64,000 nt of DNA from Cohnella herbarum (GTDB lineage Bacteria > Bacillota > Bacilli > Paenibacillales > Paenibacillaceae). A program made the position numbers and the translations under genes. Below, one piece after another: positions 25,796 through 35,119 of the stretch. Below the pieces are notes generated by a model, which saw nothing but the letters and a program-made list of their open reading frames with translations, did no database searches and was not told where the DNA came from. The stretch lies in the NCBI RefSeq assembly GCF_012849095.1, contig NZ_CP051680.1:372001-436000 (forward strand), given 5' to 3'. Each line of letters begins with the position of its first letter. The stretch's first letter is position 1.

Positions 25796-26661
25796 GGATG
25801 ACTACGACAGAAAACCTGCGTATTAAATCTCTACAAATCCGCATGGACCTGCTTAAGCTCATACATGGGGCTAAGATGGGCCATACCGGCGGATCGCTGA
25901 GCAATACCGATGTATTGACCGCTTTGTATTTTCACGTCATGCGCCATGATCCGCTTAATCCGAAATGGCCGGATCGCGACCGCTTCATTGCCAGTAAGGG
26001 TCACTCCGTGGAGTCGCTCTGGTGTATACTCGCCGATCTTGGCTATTTCCCCAAGGAGGAGCTCTCCACCTTCTGTCAGTTCGGAACGCGTTTAATCGGT
26101 CATCCGAATAACAAGGTGCCGGGCATCGAGATGAATACGGGAGCGCTCGGTCACGGCTTGTCGGTATCCGTAGGAATGGCGCTTGCCGCGCGCAAGGATA
26201 GCAGACCTAGCCGGGTATTCTGTCTGATGGGAGACGGAGAGCAAGCGGAAGGCTCCGTATGGGAAGCCGCGATGGCTGGCGCTCATTATAAGCTAGACAA
26301 TCTCGTAGGCATTATCGACCGCAATAGATTACAAATTAGCGGTTCCACGGAGGATGTCATGGGTATTGACCCTCTAGATCAGAAGTGGGAAGCCTTCGGC
26401 TGGAACGTCGTATCTATAGATGGACATGACTATGACCAACTGGTTCACGCGTTCGAATCCGCGCCGCAGGTGACCGGTAAACCTACGCTTGTTATTGCGA
26501 ATACGATTAAGGGTAAGGGCGTGTCCTTCGCTGAAAATGTTCCGGAATGGCATCATCACGTTCCTAATGATGCTGAGCTACAGCGGGCTATCGATGAGTT
26601 GACTGCAGCAATTACGAACCAGGATGAAGGGAGTGTAACTACTCATGCAATCCATTCCTAA
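25792..26661 (+). CDS. Transketolase, N-terminal (thiamine diphosphate-binding) subunit
   Basis: 289 residues, half the size of a one-chain transketolase. The thiamine diphosphate motif begins G147-D148-G149 (GDGEQAEGSVWEAA) and ends at N178 (IDRNRLQISG); GNAL-type motif MNTGALGHGLSV is present. The ATG at 25792 overlaps the upstream stop (ATGA); ATG 25798 is also possible. It forms the pyrophosphate half of the active site with the next gene. Split transketolases linked to a sugar kinase include the apulose-4-phosphate transketolase AptAB; the role here is inferred from context. Confidence 0.92.
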   Translation: MRMTTTENLRIKSLQIRMDLLKLIHGAKMGHTGGSLSNTDVLTALYFHVMRHDPLNPKWPDRDRFIASKGHSVESLWCILADLGYFPKEELSTFCQFGTRLIGHPNNKVPGIEMNTGALGHGLSVSVGMALAARKDSRPSRVFCLMGDGEQAEGSVWEAAMAGAHYKLDNLVGIIDRNRLQISGSTEDVMGIDPLDQKWEAFGWNVVSIDGHDYDQLVHAFESAPQVTGKPTLVIANTIKGKGVSFAENVPEWHHHVPNDAELQRAIDELTAAITNQDEGSVTTHAIHS

Positions 26662-27589
26662 TCGTCAGGCCATGTGCGAGAAACTATTGGAGCTGGCCCA
26701 AACGGATAGAGATATTATGGTATTGACAAGCGATTCTCGCGGATCTGCGGCTATGGCGCCTTTTGCCAAGCAATATCCAGAGCAATTCGTAGAGACAGGT
26801 ATCGCTGAACAGAATATTGTAGGTATCGCAGCCGGACTGGCGCACAGTGGTAAAATACCTTTCGTTACCTCGCCTGCATGCTTCCTTAGCATGCGCAGCA
26901 TCGAGCAAATCAAAGTGGATGTGGCCTATTCGGGGACTAACGTTAAGCTGGTCGGTATCAGCGGCGGCGTGAGCTACGGCGCGCTGGGCATGTCGCATCA
27001 TTCCTTGCAGGATTATGCGGTTACTCGGGCGATCCCGGGATTAACGGTTGTCATACCCGCTGATCGATATGAGACGAAGAAGCTGACGGAGGCTCTCGTT
27101 AAACATGAAGGCGGCGTATATGTTCGAATTGGACGCAATCCGGTTGAAGATGTCTACGAATCGGAGGATTATGAGTTCGAGATCGGCAAGGCGGTTCAAT
27201 TGAACGATGGCGAGCATTTGACCTTAATAGCAGTAGGCGAAACTGTTCGCATTGCGTTAGATGCAGCGGAGCTCATGGCGAAGGAGGGCATTCACGCTCG
27301 CGTGCTTAATATGCATACGATTAAGCCGCTTGATGCGGAGGCCATACTGAGCGCGGCAAGGGAGACTGGCTTTATTATTACGCTTGAGGAGCATAGCATC
27401 TACGGTGGGCTCGGCGCGGCAGTTGCCGAAGTCACTTCAAGCTCATGTCCGGTACCTGTTCATATTCTTGGCATCCCAGACGAACCGGCTATTGCAGGTA
27501 AAACTTCTGAAATTTTCCGCCACTACGGCCTTTCGGCAGAGAACGTATTAAAGATCGCTCAAGAGCGGCTTGCGAAGAAGGGGCAGTAG
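26645..27589 (+). CDS. Transketolase, C-terminal (pyrimidine-binding) subunit
   Basis: 314 residues. It contains the pyrimidine-domain catalytic glutamate E55 (ETGIAEQNIVGIAAG), followed by the C-terminal transketolase domain (ILSAARETGFIITLEEHS). It overlaps the N-subunit by 17 bases, which implies translational coupling of the two halves. With its partner it should transfer a two-carbon ketol unit between sugar phosphates; if the kinase makes apulose 4-phosphate, the products would be dihydroxyacetone phosphate and a ketose phosphate, as described for AptAB. Confidence 0.92.
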   Translation: MQSIPNRQAMCEKLLELAQTDRDIMVLTSDSRGSAAMAPFAKQYPEQFVETGIAEQNIVGIAAGLAHSGKIPFVTSPACFLSMRSIEQIKVDVAYSGTNVKLVGISGGVSYGALGMSHHSLQDYAVTRAIPGLTVVIPADRYETKKLTEALVKHEGGVYVRIGRNPVEDVYESEDYEFEIGKAVQLNDGEHLTLIAVGETVRIALDAAELMAKEGIHARVLNMHTIKPLDAEAILSAARETGFIITLEEHSIYGGLGAAVAEVTSSSCPVPVHILGIPDEPAIAGKTSEIFRHYGLSAENVLKIAQERLAKKGQ

Positions 27590-27591
27590 AG

Positions 27592-29087
27592 ATGGACGGC
27601 TCAACTGTGCTGACGATTGATCAGAGCACGACGGGAACCAAAGCGATATTAACGAATCAAGAGGGTCGCATCGTGAGCAAGCTCGCGATGCCCCATCAGC
27701 AATACTATCCTCGGGAGGGTTGGGTGGAGCACGACCCAATGGAACTCTATCATAATGTGAAGTCTGTTATTCGGGGGTGCTCACCCAAGCAGATTTGTCT
27801 CCCATGGCAATTGCGGGAATTACGATCACGAATCAGCGAGAGACGGCTTTAATCTGGAACAGTAAAACAGGCTTGCCGATAGCGAATGCCATCGTGTGGC
27901 AATGTCGTCGGACCGCAGATTTCTGCGACCGGTTGAAGACCGAGGGCCATGAGGCTCTCGTACAAGCGAAAACAGGCTTGCTGCTAGATCCCTACTTCTC
28001 TGCCGCGAAATGGCGTTGGCTACTCGATCACCATGCAGCGGATCACCCTCTCGATGAGCTAATGGCAGGTACGGTGGATAGCTGGCTCTTGTGGAAGTTA
28101 ACGGGTGGACGGATTCATGCAACCGATTACACGAATGCAAGCAGAACGCAGTTATTTAATATTCATACGTTACGGTGGGATGAGGAGTTGGCGGAGCTCT
28201 TTGGTGTACCCTCGAGTATTCTGCCGAAGGTTTATCCAAGCGATCACTTGTTTGGAACAATGGATGAGCCCGAGCTTTTTCCAGAGGGTGCACGGATTGC
28301 GGGTGTGATCGGAGATTCGCAAGGTGCCTTGTACGGACAGCAATGTATACATCCTGGTATGGCCAAAGGAACTTACGGAACCGGCACATCGATTCTGATG
28401 AATGTCGGAGAGAAGCCGATCCAGGCATCGGGCGGCCTAGTATCTGCAATCGCATGGGGTGTCGGTCGACGTGTAGAATATGCGCTAGAAGCCATCATTC
28501 ACTCGACAGGCGATAGCTTGAACTGGGCTCGTGATCAGATGGGGTTATATAGCACATTTGAAGAACTCGAAGAGATGATCACCGCTATCCCGGATGCCGG
28601 AGGCGTCTATCTGGTGCCGGCCTTCGTCGGCCTCGGCGCACCGCATTGGAACTCGCGCGCTCGCGCAGCCTTCGTCGGAATGAACCGTTCCTCCGACCGC
28701 CGCCATCTGCTCCGCGCCACAGTCGAGAGCATCGCTTACCAGGTGACGGACGCCGTCCGTCTACTGGAGCGGCATACAGGCATGCGCCTCGCCGAGCTTC
28801 GCGTCGACGGCGGCGCAACCACGAATGGGACATTGATGCAGCTCCAGGCGGATCTGCTGAATGTCCCGGTCGTCTCCTCCGAGGCCGCGGAGCTGTCCGC
28901 GCTCGGCTCGGCTTACATCGGCGGGCTAGCGCTCGGCGTATGGAGCAACGAACAAGAGCTGGCTAGCTTCTATCGCAAGCGACAGACTTATATCCCTCAT
29001 ATGGATGAAGAAGAACGCGCTTCCTTAGACAAAGGCTGGCAAGCCGCGCTAAAGGCGGTTCTTACCGCAGAAGCGGCATTAAATTAA
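27592..29087 (+). pseudogene. FGGY-family carbohydrate kinase, broken by one missing G at 27773-27777
   Basis: Frame one from ATG 27592 (AAGGGGC upstream) encodes the N-terminus TVLTIDQSTTGTKAILT to KSVIRG, then leaves the family. The frame from GTG 27777 continues the kinase without loss (GITITNQRETALIWNS to the C-terminus at 29087). Adding one G to the run CGGGGGTG restores a continuous protein of 498 residues, the normal FGGY length, with ATP-binding motifs such as GTYGTGTSILMN intact. It may be a recent mutation, a sequencing error or a -1 slip (the glycine tRNA can re-pair on GGG). The expected role is phosphorylating the ketose made by the upstream isomerase. Closest in motif to glycerol/xylulose-type kinases. 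Confidence 0.85.
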
Positions 29088-29111
29088 CGAATCCAAGGAG
29101 TGATGTATCTC

Positions 29112-30035
29112 ATGATCATGCCCTTCCAGATTGCCGATAACAAAAGAATACGCGTCATCATTAACACAGATCCGGCGAACGAAGCGGATGATCAATATGC
29201 GATCGTCCATGCGCTGTTGACGCCTAGGTTCCATATTGCAGGAATTATCGCGGCGCACTTCGGTACGCGTACGACAACGACAATGGAGGAATCGTATGCT
29301 GAAGCAAGCAAGCTGCTAAAGCTGATGGAGATGGAACATACGGTTCCTCTCTATAAGGGTGCTCCGCATGCGCTCGAGGATGCATCGATTCCCGTCGTCT
29401 CCGAAGGCGCCGAGCTTATTATTCGTGAGGCTTTGAAGGATGATCCGTTACCCTTGTACGTCATTTTCCTCGGTCCTCTAACAGACATGGCTTCCGCTTA
29501 CTTAATGGAGCCTCGAATTGCCGACCGTTTGACAGCGGTGTGGATAGGCGGTGGAACGTACCCGATTGGAGCAGAGGAATTTAACCTGCTTAACGATATT
29601 AAAGCGGCGAATACCGTATTCCAATCTCCGATACCGTTGTGGCAGGTTCCTAAGAACGTCTATTCCATGATCCGGGTTAGCTTGGCTGAACTAGCGGTTA
29701 GAGTCCGTCCCTACGGTGAAATCGGGAAGTATCTCTATGAGCAGCTTGTTGAATTCAACCTATTACCAAGACATGGCGCAAGGTGGCCGAAAGGCGAGAT
29801 GTGGATGCTCGGGGATTCTCCCGCAGTATCGCTTCTGATTGATGATCACACATTCGAATACGACTTGCGCAAGGCCCCATATATTCGCGAGGATATGAGC
29901 TACGAGGACCGGGAGGATGGACGAATCATCCGGGTATATCGTTATGTAGATTCCAGATTCACACTGGAGGACATGTACGCTAAGCTAGTATTATTCCATG
30001 CTTACAATGAAGAGAAGGGGAGAACGTCATCATGA
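29112..30035 (+). CDS. Nucleoside hydrolase (IUNH) family protein
   Basis: 307 residues from ATG 29112 (AAGGAG at 29095-29100; the GTG 29100 and ATG 29103 are too close). Family marks are the calcium-site motif in altered form, INTDPANEADDQYAIV, then VIFLGPLTDMASAYL and EFNLLNDIKAANTVFQSP. Members hydrolyse N-ribosides, but several act on other glycosides or are uncharacterised. Its place in an operon with an isomerase, transketolase, kinase and rhamnosidase suggests it cleaves a furanoside or is otherwise part of sugar release; this is speculative. It overlaps the next gene by ATGA. Confidence 0.85.
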   Translation: MIMPFQIADNKRIRVIINTDPANEADDQYAIVHALLTPRFHIAGIIAAHFGTRTTTTMEESYAEASKLLKLMEMEHTVPLYKGAPHALEDASIPVVSEGAELIIREALKDDPLPLYVIFLGPLTDMASAYLMEPRIADRLTAVWIGGGTYPIGAEEFNLLNDIKAANTVFQSPIPLWQVPKNVYSMIRVSLAELAVRVRPYGEIGKYLYEQLVEFNLLPRHGARWPKGEMWMLGDSPAVSLLIDDHTFEYDLRKAPYIREDMSYEDREDGRIIRVYRYVDSRFTLEDMYAKLVLFHAYNEEKGRTSS

Positions 30036-32755
30036 CACTTAAGATTGTAGGCTGCAAAACAGAATATGCGATTAATCCGCTCGGGCTAAATACACTCGCA
30101 CCCCGTCTTTTTTGGAGAATAGAAACCGAGGAGCAAGCTGTAACACAAACCGCTTATCAAATTCTCGTTGCTTCATCCCTACAGCAGCTTGATCGTGACG
30201 ATGCCGATATGTGGGATAGCGGTAAAGTGGCTAACGGCGCATCCATCCAGATTGTCTATGATGGCAATCCGCTTGAGCAGGAAGGCGTATATTATTGGAA
30301 GGTTCGTATTTGGGATGGGAACGATCGGCAATCCGATTGGAGCGAGTCTGCATTCTGGAGTATCGGATTGCTCTCTCGTGCTGCTTGGAAGGGCAAATGG
30401 ATCGGACGTAAGCCTGTAACGAATGTGATTTCCGAGGATGCTTCAGGATCGGAAGAGCATAAACCCGAGATGGAGAAGCTGCTATTGCCTTCCCCCTATT
30501 TACGCAAGACGTTCGCAATTCGCGGTCCGATTAAGCGTGCTACAGCTTATGCGACCGCACTTGGTGTATATAAGCTTAGCATAAACGGTACCCGTGTGGG
30601 CGGAGATTGGTTCGCGCCGGGATGGACCGATTACAATGTTCGTACGCAAGTGCAAGCCTACGATATTACGGGGCAGCTCCAAGCGGGAATCAATACGTTC
30701 AGCGTCATTTTGGGAGATGGCTGGTATTCGGGGACGGTTGGATTTCTAGGCGATAAAGTATATGGGGAAAGACCTTTCTTCCTCCTACAGACGAATATCG
30801 AGTACGAAGACGGAAGCCGCGACAGCGTAGTCACCGATGGCAGCTGGGCGGTAACGACCGGTCCGATCCTCTATTCCGACATGATTAAAGGTGAAACCTA
30901 TGACGCGACGAAGGAACTGAGCGGCTGGGACAAGGCTAACTATGACGACTCTGCTTGGGAGAAGCCGGATGTGCGTCCTGGCTACAATGGCGTTCTGAGC
31001 GCAACTCTGGAACCTCCTATTCGGACGACGGAAGTCCTGAAGCCGATCAGTATTCGCAAGACGGACACCGGAACTTATATCTATGATATGGGACAAAATA
31101 TGGTGGGCTGGACGGAAGTTAAGGTTACCGGCGATCGTGGAACGCGAATTACATTAAGTCATGCGGAGATGCTTAATCCGGACGGTTCGATGTATTTGGA
31201 TAATTTACGCGTGGCCGTTCAGCAGAATCATTATATCCTCAAAGGCGAAGGAGAAGAGCGATACGAGCCGAACTTCACCTTTCACGGCTTTCGTTACGTC
31301 GAGCTGATCGGATATCCGGGTGAAGCGGATCTCGACACGATTGCAGGTAAGGTCGTCCATTCGGATACGCCTAAAACCGGGAGCCTGCGCACTTCCGACG
31401 AGAAGGTAAACCAGCTTTATTCGAATATTACGTGGGGTCAAAGAGGCAATTTCTTATCGGTTCCAACGGACTGTCCACAGCGCGACGAACGATTGGGTTG
31501 GACGGGAGACGCTCAAATATTTGCCCGCACGGCATCCTACAATATGGACGTTTCTCGATTTTTCACCAAGTTCTATCAAGATATGCTAGATTGCCAGCAA
31601 CCATCAGGCGCATTCACTGATGTCGCTCCGGATGCAGGTTGGATTCGGCATAAAATGTGGAATACGAGACTGAATTGGTATGCGCCGGACAATTCGGGCT
31701 GGGGCGATGCGGGGGTCGTTATTCCATGGACCCAGTACCTGATGTATGGAGATACGCGTATTCTGGAAGCGAACTATGGGGCCATGGAACGTTGGGTTGA
31801 ATATTTGCGTTGCACCACAACTAACCTTGTTCGTCCGGACTACGCCAATTACGGAGATTGGTTATCGATCGGGGCGGATACGCCGAATGAGGTGCTTGCA
31901 ACCGCTTATTTTGCATACAGTACGCAGCTGCTATCGCGTATTGCGGGCGTTCTAGGCAGAACGGATGACGAGGCGCATTATCAAGCTTTGTTCGCGGATA
32001 TTGCCGCGGCTTTCCGAGGGGCGTTCGTCGATGAAGCGGGAGTTATCCGCGGTCACACTCAAACCGTATACGTATTGGCGCTGCAATTCGGTTTATTGAC
32101 CGATGATCTTCGAGAGAAGGCTGTTGCGCATCTGACGGCGGATATTAAGCAGCGAGGTGACCGACTGTCTACCGGATTCCTAGGAGTAGGTTATTTACTT
32201 CCGGCACTTACGGATAATGGTCGACTGGATGTCGCTTACCAGCTGTTAACCCAAGAGGAGTTTCCTTCTTGGATGTATTCGATCAAGCACGGTGCGACGA
32301 CGATATGGGAACGTTGGGACGGTTGGACGGAGGACAATGGCTTCCAGACGCCATCCATGAACTCCTTCAATCATTACTCTCTAGGCTCCGTCGGCGAATG
32401 GATGTATCGATATATGGCGGGGATCGAGACGGACGCAGCTGCGTCCGGCTTCCGTCACGCCATCATTCGCCCGCGTCCGGGTGGAACGCTGACTGAGGTG
32501 GAAGCATCCTACGAATCGTTATACGGCACGATCTCTACGCATTGGAAGCAGGAAAGCGAAGGGCCATTCCGCCTTGTTGTCGCGATTCCTCCGAATACGA
32601 CCGCTACCGTATGGATTCCGAAAGGTGCTGTATCCGTTAACGGTATGTCGGTTGAGGACACTGCTTTGCGAGGCTGTACGGCATCGGGAGAAGCCGAGAA
32701 TTGTTTGAAATTCGATATCGCTTCGGGCACTTATGAATTCCTAAGCACGCTATAA
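30032..32755 (+). CDS. Alpha-L-rhamnosidase, GH78
   Basis: 907 residues. Domains in order are an N-terminal fibronectin-like domain, a concanavalin-like beta domain (YNVRTQVQAYDITGQL), an (alpha/alpha)6 catalytic barrel and a C-terminal beta-sandwich. The GH78 catalytic segment is seen as PTDCPQRDERLGWTGDAQ, with acidic D480, D485, E486 and D493. No signal peptide, so it works in the cytoplasm on imported rhamnosides. Start ATG 30032 overlaps the previous stop. Alpha-L-rhamnosidases release rhamnose from pectin side chains, rhamnogalacturonan or plant glycosides. It is the last gene of the operon; a hairpin follows at 32789-32821. Confidence 0.95.
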   Translation: MTLKIVGCKTEYAINPLGLNTLAPRLFWRIETEEQAVTQTAYQILVASSLQQLDRDDADMWDSGKVANGASIQIVYDGNPLEQEGVYYWKVRIWDGNDRQSDWSESAFWSIGLLSRAAWKGKWIGRKPVTNVISEDASGSEEHKPEMEKLLLPSPYLRKTFAIRGPIKRATAYATALGVYKLSINGTRVGGDWFAPGWTDYNVRTQVQAYDITGQLQAGINTFSVILGDGWYSGTVGFLGDKVYGERPFFLLQTNIEYEDGSRDSVVTDGSWAVTTGPILYSDMIKGETYDATKELSGWDKANYDDSAWEKPDVRPGYNGVLSATLEPPIRTTEVLKPISIRKTDTGTYIYDMGQNMVGWTEVKVTGDRGTRITLSHAEMLNPDGSMYLDNLRVAVQQNHYILKGEGEERYEPNFTFHGFRYVELIGYPGEADLDTIAGKVVHSDTPKTGSLRTSDEKVNQLYSNITWGQRGNFLSVPTDCPQRDERLGWTGDAQIFARTASYNMDVSRFFTKFYQDMLDCQQPSGAFTDVAPDAGWIRHKMWNTRLNWYAPDNSGWGDAGVVIPWTQYLMYGDTRILEANYGAMERWVEYLRCTTTNLVRPDYANYGDWLSIGADTPNEVLATAYFAYSTQLLSRIAGVLGRTDDEAHYQALFADIAAAFRGAFVDEAGVIRGHTQTVYVLALQFGLLTDDLREKAVAHLTADIKQRGDRLSTGFLGVGYLLPALTDNGRLDVAYQLLTQEEFPSWMYSIKHGATTIWERWDGWTEDNGFQTPSMNSFNHYSLGSVGEWMYRYMAGIETDAAASGFRHAIIRPRPGGTLTEVEASYESLYGTISTHWKQESEGPFRLVVAIPPNTTATVWIPKGAVSVNGMSVEDTALRGCTASGEAENCLKFDIASGTYEFLSTL

Positions 32756-32788
32756 GTCTAATATCAATTCGATTAATAGATCGTGAGT

Positions 32789-32825
32789 AACCTTCCGGAG
32801 AGAACAATTCTTCGGAAGGTTGTTT
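32789..32825 (+). terminator. Terminator after the rhamnosidase
   Basis: AACCTTCCG at 32789-32797 pairs with CGGAAGGTT at 32813-32821, with additional AGA/TCT pairing inside, followed by GTTTAAA. The T run is weak. Confidence 0.6.
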
Positions 32826-32872
32826 AAATACGATCGTTTCCATTTATTCGTGATTGGAATTATTGCAACTTA

Positions 32873-32886
32873 TGTTAACGCTTACT
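32873..32886. promoter_or_regulatory. cre-like site before the kinase remnant
   Basis: TGTTAACGCTTACT; its complement AGTAAGCGTTAACA differs from the cre consensus TGWAANCGNTNWCA at one position. It suggests that the decayed gene behind it once belonged to a catabolite-repressed sugar locus. Confidence 0.5.
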
Positions 32887-32899
32887 TATAGGAGGTGAC

Positions 32900-33241
32900 A
32901 TGAAGATGTTGAAAAAGTGGAATATATTCGGAAGCGTTCGTTCGCAAATTCTGATTTTGCTGCTGGTGTTCATTATCACGCCGACAACGATCATTTCCGT
33001 ATTTACGATTAACAAATTCACGGAAATGATCGAACAGAACGGGATGGATATGATGGAAACAGCGCTAAAGCATTCCATGGAGAACCCCCAGACTTTTATG
33101 GATGGCGCTGCGGATGCGGCGCTCATGATCATGACCAATACCGCGATAATCGATCCTATTTTGAAGTCGGACAAGCAGGGAACGGTCCAACAGAAAATTG
33201 GAGTCACCAAGCTGCTGGAGAATTATTTGTACGATTTCTGA
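32900..33241 (+). pseudogene. N-terminal remnant of a YesM-type sensor kinase
   Basis: 113 residues: a TM segment (ILILLLVFIITPTTIISVF) followed by the start of an extracytoplasmic sensor domain (TNTAIIDPILKSDKQG), then a stop. The second TM, HAMP and kinase domains are missing. AGGAGGTGACATG gives a strong ribosome binding site, and a cre-like site lies upstream, so the 5' end looks functional while the rest is deleted. The sequence directly after the stop belongs to an unrelated decayed gene, which points to a deletion junction near 33240. Confidence 0.7.
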
Positions 33242-33868
33242 AGACCGAGTTTGGCGAGGTTTGGGATGAATTCGCGCGTAAATTTGTGCCGGAGCATCCA
33301 TTGGAATGGAGCCATTCGGAGGCGAATGCGGATATCGTGTTTATTTATGCGGATGACAGCAATTATGGCCAGAATGAACGATTGTACGGCAATCGCCATT
33401 TGCGGGCTGAGGATGCTAGCCTAAGCGTTTTTCAAGTCTGGCATCTACTCAGCCATGGAACGATTCCGGCACATGGGAGCTGTATGTTTATTTCGAGATA
33501 TTCGTTCCCCAGACATCAACTGAAAGCGAACACTGCGGCAGATCGATTCCCGCTGGAGAGAGGTACCGTTTTCGAGGCCGAGCATCGGGTACATTCGTTA
33601 TTTGACCCCATGAACAATGTGCTTGTATTCGATGAAACTGTCACTGAGCAGGAGCTCGGTCAGCCGAAATTGATTGTGGTAGCGGGTTCTCGACTTTCTG
33701 TCGAAACGTTGACCGCAGTACGCCAGTCAGGCTGAATCCGGCGCGACGGTCATAATAGCGAGCTGGTTGACTCCGATACTCTGGGGGAGCAGTGGCCGAG
33801 TAGGCTCCGGCAACTGGCTAGTTACCAGGAATTTCCTAACCAATGAGAGGGTTCATGAAACGATGTAG
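33242..33868 (+). pseudogene. Decayed fragment of an unrecognised gene
   Basis: A frame readable from about 33245 (TEFGEVWDEFARKF, no start codon) through SEANADIVFIYADDSNYG to a stop at 33735. A second frame, 33743 to about 33868, continues plausible protein sequence (ATVIIASWLTPILWGSSG). The product has no clear start and at least one frameshift near 33730-33745. I do not recognise the family; LIVVAGSRLSVETLTAVRQ resembles a Rossmann-like strand-helix unit. Together with the kinase remnant it marks a degraded sugar locus. Confidence 0.55.
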
Positions 33869-34040
33869 GCGATTAATTGAACTTCCCCCTCCCCAAACAG
33901 TACTTAAGTAGCTATACGCAAACGTTGCGGATTAGCTATATTATTTGTGGATTGAGTTTCGATCCAGACGCGATTCGGCATTTCCGCATTCCCTTCGGGG
34001 CGTGCCGAAAAGTGGCCGGGTCTAGGGAGGGAAATCATAC

Positions 34041-35015
34041 ATGAAAGCCGTTCTATGCACCCAATATGGTTCTCCGGACGTTCTTCAGCTTCAAGAGGTG
34101 GAGAAACCTACGGCCAAGGACAACGAAATACTGATCAGAATACATGCCGCGGTTGTGGGGCCGTCGGATTGCGCCTTTCGTAAGGCCGACACCTTCATGA
34201 TAAGACTCGTATTCGGCCTTACGAAACCGAGAAACCCGCGGCAAGGCGTCGAATTCGCCGGCGAAGTAGAAGCGGTCGGCAGCGTTGTGAAGTTATTCAA
34301 GAAAGGCGACCGGGTATTCGGCATGAGTCCGAATCAATTCGGCGCGCATGCCGAATATATCTGTTTGCCCGAAGGGAAAACGGTAGCCATTCAACCGGCT
34401 AACGCAACCTATGAAGATGCCGCGGCCGTCTGTGACGGGGGATTAACCGCGTTGACGTTCCTTAGGGATCTTGCGAATGTACGGAGCGGGCAGCAGGTTC
34501 TGATCAATGGCGCCTCCGGTGCCGTGGGGGCTTACGCCGTACAGCTTGCGAAATATTATGGAGCCGAAGTTACCGGAGTATGCAGTACGGCGAACGTACA
34601 ATTGGTGAAATCCCTTGGGGCTGACAAGGTCGTCGATTATACGAAAGAGGATTTCACCAGGATCGGTCAAGTTTACGACGTCATTTTCGACGCGGTCGGT
34701 AAAAGTTCGTTTTCCAGAAGTAAAGGATCGCTTAAGCCAAACGGAGTCTATCTCAACACGGTTCTAACGATGGGAATATTGCTTAGGATGTTGTGGACGA
34801 CCGTGACCGGCGGCAAAAGAGCGAAATTTACGACGGCAGGCTTAAAACAGAACAAAGCCAATTTCGATTTTCTCAAAGAACTCGTCGAGGCCGGGAAAAT
34901 CAAAGCGGTCATCGACCGGCGCTACTCGCTAGATCAGATATCCGAGGCGCATAGATACGTCGATACAGGGCGTAAAAAGGGCAACGTGGTCATCACTTTG
35001 GGGAAGCCAAACTAG
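34041..35015 (+). CDS. NAD(P)-dependent zinc-free MDR oxidoreductase (quinone-reductase-like)
   Basis: 324 residues. GroES-like N-domain (residues about 1-120) and a Rossmann domain with GASGAVGAYAVQLAK; the zinc-binding cysteines of true alcohol dehydrogenases are absent. Family members reduce quinones or enones with NADPH. TAGGGAGGG precedes ATG 34041. The inverted repeat TTCGGCA / TGCCGAA near 33976-34010 lies just upstream and could be an operator or the end of the former upstream transcript. It is monocistronic, with a strong terminator behind it, and seems unrelated to the sugar clusters. Confidence 0.92.
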   Translation: MKAVLCTQYGSPDVLQLQEVEKPTAKDNEILIRIHAAVVGPSDCAFRKADTFMIRLVFGLTKPRNPRQGVEFAGEVEAVGSVVKLFKKGDRVFGMSPNQFGAHAEYICLPEGKTVAIQPANATYEDAAAVCDGGLTALTFLRDLANVRSGQQVLINGASGAVGAYAVQLAKYYGAEVTGVCSTANVQLVKSLGADKVVDYTKEDFTRIGQVYDVIFDAVGKSSFSRSKGSLKPNGVYLNTVLTMGILLRMLWTTVTGGKRAKFTTAGLKQNKANFDFLKELVEAGKIKAVIDRRYSLDQISEAHRYVDTGRKKGNVVITLGKPN

Positions 35016-35066
35016 TCGAACGACCATACCAATCGAGAAACCATACCAATCCGATAAAACGAACGG

Positions 35067-35093
35067 CCGCCAGGAAGAACTGGCGGTTTTTCT
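35067..35093 (+). terminator. Rho-independent terminator after the MDR gene
   Basis: CCGCCAG (35067-35073), loop GAAGAA, CTGGCGG (35080-35086) and TTTTTCTT directly after: a textbook terminator. Confidence 0.92.
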
Positions 35094-35119
35094 TGCGTTG
35101 TCAGAGAATATATCGCTCG

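Noticed and set aside
33286..33735. Intact 149-residue gene
   Set aside because: Protein-like sequence continues upstream of the ATG without a start and downstream in another frame, so it is a fragment.
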